From: a virus
Direction: 5' to 3' (one strand)
Virus record (IMG/VR): IMGVR_UViG_3300020710_000025
Coordinates: 1-31,611 of that record
Length of the DNA: 31,611 bases
Each line of letters starts with the position of its first letter. Position 1 is the stretch's first letter. This document shows positions 1 through 6,488 of this stretch, piece by piece. Below the pieces are notes generated by a model. The model saw only the letters and a program-made list of their open reading frames with translations. It had not been told where the DNA came from and did not search any database. Both the position numbers and the translations under genes were made by a program.

Positions 1-489
1 GAGCAAGGAAGAACTTTCCAGACAATCATTGGGGTTCTTGCCGACTTGGGGTATGGAGTTGAATGGCAGGTACTTAACAGCAAAGACTTCGGAGTTCCCC
101 AAAACCGAGAACGAATCATCATTGTCGGACATCTTGGAAACGAATGTGGAAGAAAAGTATTTCCTCTCGGAAGCACAAATGACTCGCATATTAAACTTAC
201 GACTCAATCCAGACAACAACAGGACAGAACAATCTCTCCAGATGGAATAAGCCCTTGCCTTGCGAGTAATACAACATTTGATAAATGGAATGTAGACTAC
301 TCAACCCATATCCGCAGACTCACACCTAAAGAATGTGAACGCCTACAAGGATTTCCAGATGATTGGACTAAGTATGGTGAAGATGAACACGGAATGATAG
401 TAAATATTAGCGACACTCAAAGATACAAGATGTGTGGTAATGCAGTAACAACAAATGTAATACAAGCAGTAATAGAAAGATTACTATGA
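1..489 (+). CDS. C5-cytosine DNA methyltransferase, C-terminal part (5' end outside window)
   Basis: This is the C-terminal part of a C5-cytosine DNA methyltransferase, which moves a methyl group from S-adenosylmethionine to cytosine in a target site. The frame is open from base 1, so the start and the SAM-binding and Pro-Cys catalytic motifs lie outside the window. Visible family motifs are QNRER (motif VIII), LTPKECERLQGFPDDW (motif IX region) and GNAVTTNV (motif X). The region between VIII and IX, which recognises the target, is short. No restriction endonuclease is seen next to it, so protection of phage DNA from host restriction is the likely role (inference). It overlaps the next gene by 4 nt (ATGA), which suggests translational coupling in an early + strand operon. 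Confidence 0.93.
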   Translation, partial: EQGRTFQTIIGVLADLGYGVEWQVLNSKDFGVPQNRERIIIVGHLGNECGRKVFPLGSTNDSHIKLTTQSRQQQDRTISPDGISPCLASNTTFDKWNVDYSTHIRRLTPKECERLQGFPDDWTKYGEDEHGMIVNISDTQRYKMCGNAVTTNVIQAVIERLL

Positions 490-737
490 CCCAGAGAAGT
501 GAACACGGTGGCGGTGAATCGGCTGAAAAGTCTATAGCCCAAGAATGTGAACAAGAAGAACGAGAAACAGCAGAACGGAGGATTCGTGCTTTCCATAAAT
601 CTGATGCTTATCTAGCTTATTTAGCAAGAATGATTGAAGCAGCACAACAAATAGAACCTGTAGTTTCCGTATCACCTCATCCGTTTACTACAATGTCCGA
701 CTTTGAATTAAAACAATTAGGAAATGACGTATACTAA
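486..737 (+). CDS. hypothetical early protein, 83 aa
   Basis: I do not recognise this family. The protein is 83 residues, with a very Glu- and Arg-rich N-terminal half (about residues 5-35) that should be helical, then a stretch ending in a Pro/Ser/Val segment. There is no membrane segment or Cys/His cluster. The start ATG overlaps the methyltransferase stop (ATGA), and the stop codon ends on the first base of the ninG start codon (TAATG). The tight packing on both sides is the main reason to call it a gene. By position it belongs to the early DNA modification and recombination operon. Confidence 0.75.
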   Translation: MTQRSEHGGGESAEKSIAQECEQEERETAERRIRAFHKSDAYLAYLARMIEAAQQIEPVVSVSPHPFTTMSDFELKQLGNDVY

Positions 738-1150
738 TGAAATCTAAACAAACCAATAACTTATCTAAGATGAAAGCTAAAGCAGATAAATACTTTTCTT
801 TGTATATAAGATACAGAGATTCAGAAAAGCGTGGCGGAGAATATCAAGCTTCATGTATTACTTGTGAAAAATGGTTACCTACAAAACAGATGCACGCTGG
901 ACATTTCCAATCACGAAGATACTCATCAACTAGATATGATGACGAAAACGTAAACGCACAGTGTGCTGGTTGTAATACGTTTAATCAGGGAGAACAGTTC
1001 AAGTATTCAAAGGCAGTCGATTTAAAATACGGTAAGGGAACCGCAGATAGATTAGCTAAGACTGCTCAGAAATATCATAAACTTACGATAGATGAATTAG
1101 AACAAATAGTTGAAGAAGCAAAATCTAATTTACTTTTCTACGAACTTTAG
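737..1150 (+). CDS. ninG: NinG-like recombination protein
   Basis: This resembles the lambdoid NinG (Rap) family, known as structure-specific endonucleases that act on branched recombination intermediates. The protein is 137 residues, on the short side for the family. It has the expected putative zinc-binding layout: Cys40-x2-Cys43, a HAGHF motif at residues 53-57, and Cys76-x2-Cys79. The Lys-rich N-terminus and the aromatic segment DKYFSLYIRYRD are also typical. It is the last visible gene of the left + strand operon and faces the late genes tail to tail. Its likely job is resolving branched phage DNA before packaging (inference from the family). Confidence 0.88.
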   Translation: MKSKQTNNLSKMKAKADKYFSLYIRYRDSEKRGGEYQASCITCEKWLPTKQMHAGHFQSRRYSSTRYDDENVNAQCAGCNTFNQGEQFKYSKAVDLKYGKGTADRLAKTAQKYHKLTIDELEQIVEEAKSNLLFYEL

Positions 1151-1247
1151 GTTCAGATTCAAGCTTTTCGAAGTAAAGAACAAATGATTCTAAATCCAAA
1201 ATACTGGCACGAAGCCTTTGATTCCCTTGTTTAGTTCTCTTATTATA
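1151..1247. other. convergent intergenic gap
   Basis: This 97-nt gap separates the ends of the left early + operon and the late - operon. I see only a weak GGC/GCC hairpin near 1207-1217 followed by TTT, and no convincing intrinsic terminator in either direction. Termination here may rely on Rho or be leaky. Confidence 0.3.
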
Positions 1248-1649
1248 CTACAAATCGGTCATCATTGTTCGAATTACAAACTCTGCTACATGTTGTGCAG
1301 GATACTTAGTATAAACTAGCATTACTTCATCACCGATTCCTTCTACTAGTTCATCGTATCTGTCATAACCTATTTGTTCTCTAGTAAACCAGAAATCTCC
1401 ACCTTCATCTCTATGGTCAATAACTACCACTACGTCAAAAGCTGGGTCAGTATCATTTAAATAAAAACAACAATTAGTTTGATTAAGCTGTTCGCAAAAC
1501 TCTCCAAGTTCATCAAACGTTTCTCCCCAAGCACTAAGTTGGTCTTTACCATGCCTATTAACCCAAGCACTATGCCAATCTATTTCTCCGTAATTCGGTT
1601 TGAAATCTCTCACTCCCTGTGAGTTAAGTCCAAATTCAAATTCACTCAT
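1248..1649 (-). CDS. hypothetical protein, 133 aa
   Basis: I do not recognise this protein. It is 133 residues and acidic, rich in Asp, Glu and aromatic residues, with a central VVVVIDHRDEGGDFWF stretch and no membrane helix. I start it at the ATG at 1649 and not at the longer in-frame start at 1760, because 1649 gives an 8-nt overlap with the metallophosphoesterase stop (ATGAGTGA), typical of coupled phage genes. The longer start would run through a second gene for over 110 nt. It is the last gene of the late block, so it may be expressed with the lysis and phosphoesterase genes. Confidence 0.7.
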   Translation of the reverse strand: MSEFEFGLNSQGVRDFKPNYGEIDWHSAWVNRHGKDQLSAWGETFDELGEFCEQLNQTNCCFYLNDTDPAFDVVVVIDHRDEGGDFWFTREQIGYDRYDELVEGIGDEVMLVYTKYPAQHVAEFVIRTMMTDL

Positions 1650-2937
1650 TAGGAACATACAACTTTCCGTTAAATCTAGTCTGGTATCCATTGTGTGTCT
1701 GGATAGTAATCTGTTGGGTGTCGAATGGTTTATCGCCCTCTTGGTAATAAACAGCTCCAAGCCCTTGTTGCCAGTTCTCCCAGTTTTTAATAGGCATATC
1801 GGTCATTTCATCAACTCCAGACCCATAACTAGGCACAGCACCATCTATGCGTGCCAGACAGCCAAATGATTGAGCTATTACAAATCTAGCTCCAGAATAG
1901 TTCTGTGCAGTCCTTGCAGCGTATTCGTGTCTATGAATGTGTCCAAATAAAGTTGATGTTTCTTCATTAACTATAGCTGCTGCAGTTTTTCCAGCAGGTC
2001 TAACTACTGAACCATGAATTGCTTTTAGTCGTTCATTAATCCAATACTGATTAGCAGGATATCCACTTTTATATTCGCAGTCTACATCTGCTAGGTTCAA
2101 TAGAAAAGGAATGGTTAGAACTCTCTCAGTAGTGCCTGCTTGTCGCACTCCGTAAAGCTTCTCAGCATATTGCATAATGTATTTGCTAAGTCGTAGCTCA
2201 TGATTTCCAGCTAGGTAAATTATTCTTGTATCAGGTGCATTAGCTCTAATTTTTGCCAAGTATTCATGCACATAATCTAAAGTCTTATTTAATGTCTGAG
2301 CGAATGATGCTTCTTGTGCGTATCGCCCTAATTGAGGTAAGTCTAAATTATCTCCGTTCAATATAACTTGGTCAGGCTTAGTATCTTTAATTATCTGAAG
2401 TGCTATATCCATAGCTTTTTCATCGTGAATAGGGTCAAAAGTTCCGTCTTCGTATTTACGGAATCCAGCTTGTATATCTGGAAGAACTATTGCTAATTTC
2501 TCTTCGGTAGATTTCTTACCAGTGCTTTTAACAGGTCGTATAACTGTTGGTTTAGCTTGTTTAATAAACATGTCTTCAGTAAGTTCTTCAGATTTAGGAA
2601 CATATTGCACGCTCATTAGGTCGGTAGTTTCAAACTCACCTTCTTTATTCTTCATGTAACCTTGATAAATATTTACACGGCTAACTTTTAGGATATCTTC
2701 TGGGTCAATTCCAGAACGCTCAAAGAGTTCCGCTAATTTATCTATTTGTGGTGTTCTTTGAATCTCTGGTTTTTTCTCCATTTCAATAACCTTTCTAGCT
2801 TTAGTTCTATATTTATTTCTAGTTCTTCGGATACCCTCCCAGTCTAGCCAAAAGTAATATCTTTTTAAGTCATCGTTGCCCATTGTTAGAAGGCGTTTTA
2901 GGTCTTCGCCCTCCCATTTGACCTTGTAAGGTTTCAT
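1642..2937 (-). CDS. calcineurin-like metallophosphoesterase
   Basis: A 431-residue protein with a calcineurin-like metallophosphoesterase domain from about residue 147 to 345. The metal-site motifs are in order: D154-x-Q156 (usually D-x-H), GDNLD at 195-199, GNHE at 244-247, H308, and GHIH at 332-335. The first motif carries Gln where His is usual, which may change the metal site. The 140 residues before the domain are basic and charged and could bind nucleic acid (inference). Phage enzymes of this fold act on varied phosphodiesters or phosphomonoesters, and the substrate cannot be read here. It sits directly downstream of the holin and lysin genes, which is unusual for a DNA-processing enzyme. 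The start is preceded by GGAGG. Confidence 0.88.
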   Translation of the reverse strand: MKPYKVKWEGEDLKRLLTMGNDDLKRYYFWLDWEGIRRTRNKYRTKARKVIEMEKKPEIQRTPQIDKLAELFERSGIDPEDILKVSRVNIYQGYMKNKEGEFETTDLMSVQYVPKSEELTEDMFIKQAKPTVIRPVKSTGKKSTEEKLAIVLPDIQAGFRKYEDGTFDPIHDEKAMDIALQIIKDTKPDQVILNGDNLDLPQLGRYAQEASFAQTLNKTLDYVHEYLAKIRANAPDTRIIYLAGNHELRLSKYIMQYAEKLYGVRQAGTTERVLTIPFLLNLADVDCEYKSGYPANQYWINERLKAIHGSVVRPAGKTAAAIVNEETSTLFGHIHRHEYAARTAQNYSGARFVIAQSFGCLARIDGAVPSYGSGVDEMTDMPIKNWENWQQGLGAVYYQEGDKPFDTQQITIQTHNGYQTRFNGKLYVPNE

Positions 2938-2964
2938 ATTCCTCCTTTATTAGGAATTAGGAAC

Positions 2965-3174
2965 TTATAGAGTAGTGAAAATGCTTTTGACGATAGTAAT
3001 TACAGTTGATACTCCGGCAACTGCTCCAGCTTTGATAGATGTCTTTGTGAATGAACCGTCCCAGGTAGCAAAAAATGTGCTTGCGAATGCTACTAGAACT
3101 AACCATGCATCGTGCTTTAATTGGCTTGATGTTGGTTTGCTTACTTGAATTTTATTTTTAATATTTTGAAACAT
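2965..3174 (-). CDS. putative holin, two membrane segments
   Basis: A 69-residue protein with two hydrophobic stretches: about residues 23-39 (WLVLVAFASTFFATW) and 47-67 (AGAVAGVSTVITIVKSIF). It has a Lys-rich N-terminus of about 20 residues. This size and topology fit a class II-like holin, which forms the membrane lesion that releases or activates the endolysin. I chose the ATG at 3174, which has GGAAAG at good spacing, over the upstream in-frame ATG at 3213, which would almost touch the lysin stop codon. It follows the GH25 gene by about 40 nt. The family name is not certain, and the call rests on size, topology and position. Confidence 0.7.
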   Translation of the reverse strand: MFQNIKNKIQVSKPTSSQLKHDAWLVLVAFASTFFATWDGSFTKTSIKAGAVAGVSTVITIVKSIFTTL

Positions 3175-3216
3175 ATATTTTCTTTCCGCTATTTCTAGCT
3201 TGTTTAAAAACAATTA

Positions 3217-4137
3217 TTATTTTCTTCCCTTAGGTATGATGTCAAAAAAATGTAGTATGCCAATTAAGAATCTTATTATCCAATTTCTCTTAGGTGGTAA
3301 AACAGGCGTTACTGGAATAGGTTCAGTTGGTCTAGTAGGTGTATTTAAATCTGGAGTTTCCGGAACAACAGGAGCAGGTATTACATTAACTGGTGGTTCT
3401 ACTACAGGTGGTGTAACTACAGGTGGTTCAGAAACTACAGGTGGTTCAGGAACTACAGGTGGTTCAGGAACTACAGGTGGTGGAGTTGGTGGAGTAGGAA
3501 CAGCTTTGTATGCATTCCAAGTGTTTGCATCACCATAAAAGTAATCACAATCTAGGTTTCCATTATAACCAGCTATATGACCATTAGATGTGAACTGCCA
3601 CATAATATCTCCTACAGCTCCCCAGCTTGGGTTAGGGTCATTAGATTCAGGCATATTAAAATCATAAATTGGAGTATTGTTGTATGTATATGCTGCAACA
3701 AATAGTCCATAGTCCGCTGCAATCACGCTAGACCAGTCTAATTCGCTTACAAGACTAGCAGACATATATATTAGTGGTTTAATGCCTGTTCGAGCTTGAA
3801 CGTGGTCTAAAAAGGCTTTAGCTTTTAATACATCTCTTACTTGTGGATTTCCACCTCTTTCCCAGTCTAAAACTAAGATTGCATCTCCAATGTAACCTTG
3901 AATATTGTTTACAAACCAATCGGCTTCTGCAATAGGGTCATCTCCACCATATCCGTCTGAATAATAGTGATATACTCCTCTAAGTTTTCCTGCATTTTTA
4001 GCTTGTTGATAGTTTGTATCACACTTATTATTTACATATTGTGTTCCACCAGTAGCTTTGATAACTACAAAATCTACAGGTAATCCAGATACATCTATAT
4101 CTTGTGCTGCACTGATATCTATTCCTTTTAATGACAT
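3217..4137 (-). CDS. GH25 endolysin with proline-rich linker and hydrophobic C-terminus
   Basis: The first 210 residues form a glycoside hydrolase family 25 muramidase, which cuts the N-acetylmuramic acid to N-acetylglucosamine bond of peptidoglycan. Key signs are the KGIDIS start with Asp7, the catalytic pair in LVLDWE (Asp91, Glu93), and the YHYY and IMWQF strands. Residues 213-282 are a low-complexity Pro/Val/Glu linker. Residues 285-301 are hydrophobic and aromatic (NWIIRFLIGILHFFDII), followed by a basic tail. There is no N-terminal signal peptide and no known wall-binding repeat. The C-terminal segment could hold the enzyme to the membrane or bind another surface part. It lies between a small basic gene and the holin, in the lysis cassette. 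Confidence 0.93.
   Translation of the reverse strand: MSLKGIDISAAQDIDVSGLPVDFVVIKATGGTQYVNNKCDTNYQQAKNAGKLRGVYHYYSDGYGGDDPIAEADWFVNNIQGYIGDAILVLDWERGGNPQVRDVLKAKAFLDHVQARTGIKPLIYMSASLVSELDWSSVIAADYGLFVAAYTYNNTPIYDFNMPESNDPNPSWGAVGDIMWQFTSNGHIAGYNGNLDCDYFYGDANTWNAYKAVPTPPTPPPVVPEPPVVPEPPVVSEPPVVTPPVVEPPVNVIPAPVVPETPDLNTPTRPTEPIPVTPVLPPKRNWIIRFLIGILHFFDIIPKGRK
3292..3501 (-). repeat. short direct repeats encoding the Pro-rich linker of the lysin
   Basis: On the + strand the unit GGAACTACAGGTGGTTCA or close variants recurs in tandem around 3400-3485. Read on the - strand it encodes PPVVPE/PPVVSE units. Further imperfect Pro/Val repeats extend the linker on both sides. Such a tract is prone to length change by slippage. 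Confidence 0.8.
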
Positions 4138-4146
4138 ATTATCTCC

Positions 4147-4320
4147 TTACTTCTTATTCCATTTAGCAGCGTTGCGAGCAAAGTTAGCTCGTTTCTTCTG
4201 TAATGGAGTTGCGGTCTTAGATTTTAATATTGTTTTAGCTTCAGCTTGAACGCTTTTTCCAGCTTTCTTTGCCATTGCTGTAAACTTGCCTTTGTTTTTT
4301 GGGTTAATATTGATACTCAC
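4147..4320 (-). CDS. small basic protein, 57 aa, GTG start
   Basis: This short gene begins with GTG at 4320, which shares one base with the stop of the gene before it (TAGTG). It encodes 57 residues, very rich in Lys and Ala, with the segments NKGKFTAMAKKAGKSVQ and ATPLQKKRANFARNAAKW. The second half should form a basic helix. I recall small phage proteins with a similar TPLQKKRA-type segment but cannot name a family or function. Stop-start overlap upstream, GGAGAT before the next start, and codon use like its neighbours support it as real. A nucleic-acid or membrane-surface role is possible from its charge (inference). Confidence 0.8.
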   Translation of the reverse strand: MSININPKNKGKFTAMAKKAGKSVQAEAKTILKSKTATPLQKKRANFARNAAKWNKK

Positions 4321-4568
4321 TATTTACCTCCATGGTTATTAGTTAAAAATAATGCAACGGCAGCTGAAATGCTTATTATTGTGCCGATGGTCCATTGAAC
4401 AAATTTCTTAAATTTATCAGCCTGAGCTTTGGTATAGTAAAGCTTAGAATCATTTTCCAATCTATTGAGAATCATATCTATCTTTTCTTCTATGCTCTTG
4501 ATTGAATCTTTCATATAGTTCTGATTTGCTTCCACAATCGCTAACCTTTCTATTTCTCTTTTAGTCAT
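4320..4568 (-). CDS. XhlA-like coiled-coil membrane protein
   Basis: An 82-residue protein with a charged, heptad-like helical N-terminal half (about residues 1-50) and one C-terminal membrane segment at about 57-76 (FVQWTIGTIISISAAVALFL), ending in a short polar tail. This layout matches the XhlA (haemolysin) family found next to holin and lysin genes in phages and prophages of Gram-positive bacteria, where it takes part in lysis. Sequence identity to XhlA cannot be checked here, so the call rests on topology and place. It is the first gene of the lysis cassette, following the LamG fibre gene by 9 nt. Confidence 0.75.
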   Translation of the reverse strand: MTKREIERLAIVEANQNYMKDSIKSIEEKIDMILNRLENDSKLYYTKAQADKFKKFVQWTIGTIISISAAVALFLTNNHGGK

Positions 4569-4577
4569 GGTTATTCC

Positions 4578-6386
4578 CTAAATATATAAACACTCCGCTT
4601 TTAATGTTGGAGTTGCCTGATTTGGATTTAAGGTAATATTACTTGTTCCACTATCTTGCATAATATTAAAGTAATATAAAGTTTGTGATGAAATTGTATA
4701 ATTTTTGTTACGATATAAACTGTTATTTATTGTCGCCACACCACCAGAAGTGTAAGTATGGGTATTTATATCTGGGTCAACGTCTGTGTTATTGGTTGTT
4801 GATAAAGTTGTATAAATAGAAATAGCCGTTACACTACTAGCACTAACCAATAATTGATATGATAACTGCCAAGAACCAGCTGGAACAGACATTTGAAGAC
4901 TATCAATATTTGTCCAAACATTAGATGAAGGTGCAATACCAGATGTTCCTGTCCTTTCCGTTACCTGTAAAGTCCAGTTTCCTTTATCTGCGTTAAAACC
5001 ATAAGGTGTTCTAGAAGTTGAGAAATAAACTGTTCCAAGTGTTTGGTTAGGAATCGTGTTTGAGTTACCTGTGTATAAAGTAACAGTTGTAGTTGGAGAA
5101 GAATAAGAAACTTTAGTAACTACAGCGTATTCAGTAACATTGTATGGGTTAGAAGCTTGAGTAGCTATAGCACCGTTAACAGCTGTAAGGTTATTTGCGT
5201 TAGATGTTAAATCATTAAAGTTACCATTACCTTGCCATAATCCTACAAGGTTAGATTCACTTCCAGTAAGGTTAATTGCCATGTTAGCTTGAATTTGAGC
5301 CTGAGATTGTGCTACAGACCATACACGAGCTTCTGATATGTATCCATTAAAATAATTACCACCTGGTGAAGTCGTAGCTATAGCTAAATTACCAGACTGT
5401 GTAAGTGAAGTAGCGGCTGATGCTAATTGAGAATTTGGAACCGAAACTCCATTTATGTATAATCCTCCTAGAGTTTTACCAGATACAGATGATACTGAAG
5501 CAGCAACGTGAACCCATTGATTAAGTGGAACAGATTGATAAGTGTCCCATTCTGTATAATTTCCACCTATTCCATAATAAACTGCTAATTGACCTGAGCC
5601 ACTTAGTCTCATAGCCCAAGAACCGCTTGAACCATTGTCTCTTCCAATAATCACTGCTTGTGAACCAGTAAAATTTGGAACATATATCCAAGCTTCACAA
5701 GTAAATGCAGATGTAAATGTAATACCAGTAGGTGAAACTTTGGAAGCATATTGAGAAGAAGCAGAGTTAAATGCCATGCTTTGTGTAGGTGGTGTAGTTC
5801 CTCTTAATATAGACATTTTCATTCCAGGACTTAAACTAGATGTTAAATCAGAAGCTGCAGTTACTGTAAATTCTTTATTACCATTGTTAGCTCCATAAGT
5901 TAGAGTTGTTCCTAATGCGTTCCAACCAGTAGCAAGTGTATTATTACCTCCTACAGTTAAGGTTCCACCAACTACAACATTTCCAGTTGAAGTTAAAGTA
6001 TCAGTAGTTATTCCAGTGTGAGTTCCAGTTTGTGTATGCTGAGTTAAAATTCCAGATACAGCGTCATTCCAAGTGTTTTGGTCAAATACTTGTTCAACAA
6101 CTGCACCAATAGAATGAGATTGTGCTGTAGAACTTCCAAGTCCACGAGTTAAACTGATAATAGATGAACCAGATACAATACCTTGAACATATTCTCTTTT
6201 AGATGGTGTTTTGTTTCCATTAGCATCTACTCGGTCAATTACAAGAACAACTGCAGTATCAGTAGGTAGTCCAACAACGCTAGATAAAGTAACACTAGTA
6301 TCTGTAGTTCCTACTATTAAGCTACTTGTAGAAGTTGAAAAGTTATTTGCTTGTTTTTTGAATTTGTCTGTTGCTGTTGCTGCCAT
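4578..6386 (-). CDS. LamG-domain tail fibre or receptor-binding protein
   Basis: A 602-residue Ser/Thr/Gly-rich virion protein. Residues 1-110 are a beta-rich head with the segment SKREYVQGIVSGSSIISLTRG, of a kind common in phage fibre N-termini. At about 205-400 lies a LamG/concanavalin-A-like jelly roll: FTCEAWIYV, NQWVHVAASV, LYINGVSV, GYISEARVWSVAQSQAQI and NLVGLWQG are the usual landmarks in order. The last 170 residues form another beta-rich domain. LamG folds often bind glycans, so receptor binding is the likely role (inference). The gene has its own promoter and a leader with a terminator, so its expression may be controlled separately from the genes upstream. Confidence 0.85.
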   Translation of the reverse strand: MAATATDKFKKQANNFSTSTSSLIVGTTDTSVTLSSVVGLPTDTAVVLVIDRVDANGNKTPSKREYVQGIVSGSSIISLTRGLGSSTAQSHSIGAVVEQVFDQNTWNDAVSGILTQHTQTGTHTGITTDTLTSTGNVVVGGTLTVGGNNTLATGWNALGTTLTYGANNGNKEFTVTAASDLTSSLSPGMKMSILRGTTPPTQSMAFNSASSQYASKVSPTGITFTSAFTCEAWIYVPNFTGSQAVIIGRDNGSSGSWAMRLSGSGQLAVYYGIGGNYTEWDTYQSVPLNQWVHVAASVSSVSGKTLGGLYINGVSVPNSQLASAATSLTQSGNLAIATTSPGGNYFNGYISEARVWSVAQSQAQIQANMAINLTGSESNLVGLWQGNGNFNDLTSNANNLTAVNGAIATQASNPYNVTEYAVVTKVSYSSPTTTVTLYTGNSNTIPNQTLGTVYFSTSRTPYGFNADKGNWTLQVTERTGTSGIAPSSNVWTNIDSLQMSVPAGSWQLSYQLLVSASSVTAISIYTTLSTTNNTDVDPDINTHTYTSGGVATINNSLYRNKNYTISSQTLYYFNIMQDSGTSNITLNPNQATPTLKAECLYI

Positions 6387-6400
6387 TGTATTTCCTTAAA

Positions 6401-6430
6401 TTAAAAAACACCCCTGATTTCTCAGAGGTG
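6401..6430 (-). terminator. intrinsic terminator / leader attenuator before LamG fibre gene
   Basis: On the - strand a perfect 9-bp stem CACCTCTGA/TCAGGGGTG (one G-U pair) closes a GAAA tetraloop and is followed by TTTTTT. It lies between the promoter at 6462-6473 and the start codon at 6386, so it can act on both read-through and local transcripts. A near copy is at 9221-9250. Confidence 0.92.
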
Positions 6431-6431
6431 C

Positions 6432-6445
6432 TGTATATTTACAGT
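6432..6445 (-). promoter_or_regulatory. leader hairpin with conserved loop
   Basis: The 14-nt dyad CTGTAAATATACAG lies between promoter and terminator. The equivalent leader at 9251-9264 has TCGTAAATATACGA: the GTA..TAC core is kept and the outer pairs change together, so pairing is conserved. Confidence 0.65.
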
Positions 6446-6461
6446 TAACCTTTATACGCCC

Positions 6462-6473
6462 ATTATAACACAA
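6462..6473 (-). promoter_or_regulatory. extended -10 late promoter
   Basis: On the - strand this reads TTGTGTTATAAT, a perfect -10 box with the TRTG-type extension. No good -35 box lies 17 nt further upstream. It drives the LamG fibre gene through the leader with hairpin and terminator. The same element precedes four other late genes. Confidence 0.8.
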
Positions 6474-6488
6474 ACATTATAAAATATA

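Noticed and set aside
1650-1760. N-terminal extension of the gene at 1248-1649
   Set aside because: It would run through the end of the metallophosphoesterase gene, while the start at 1649 gives a normal 8-nt overlap.
3200-3538. Gly/Thr-rich + strand frame resembling a surface protein
   Set aside because: It is the antisense of the Pro-rich linker repeats in the lysin gene; the lysin frame has clear catalytic motifs.
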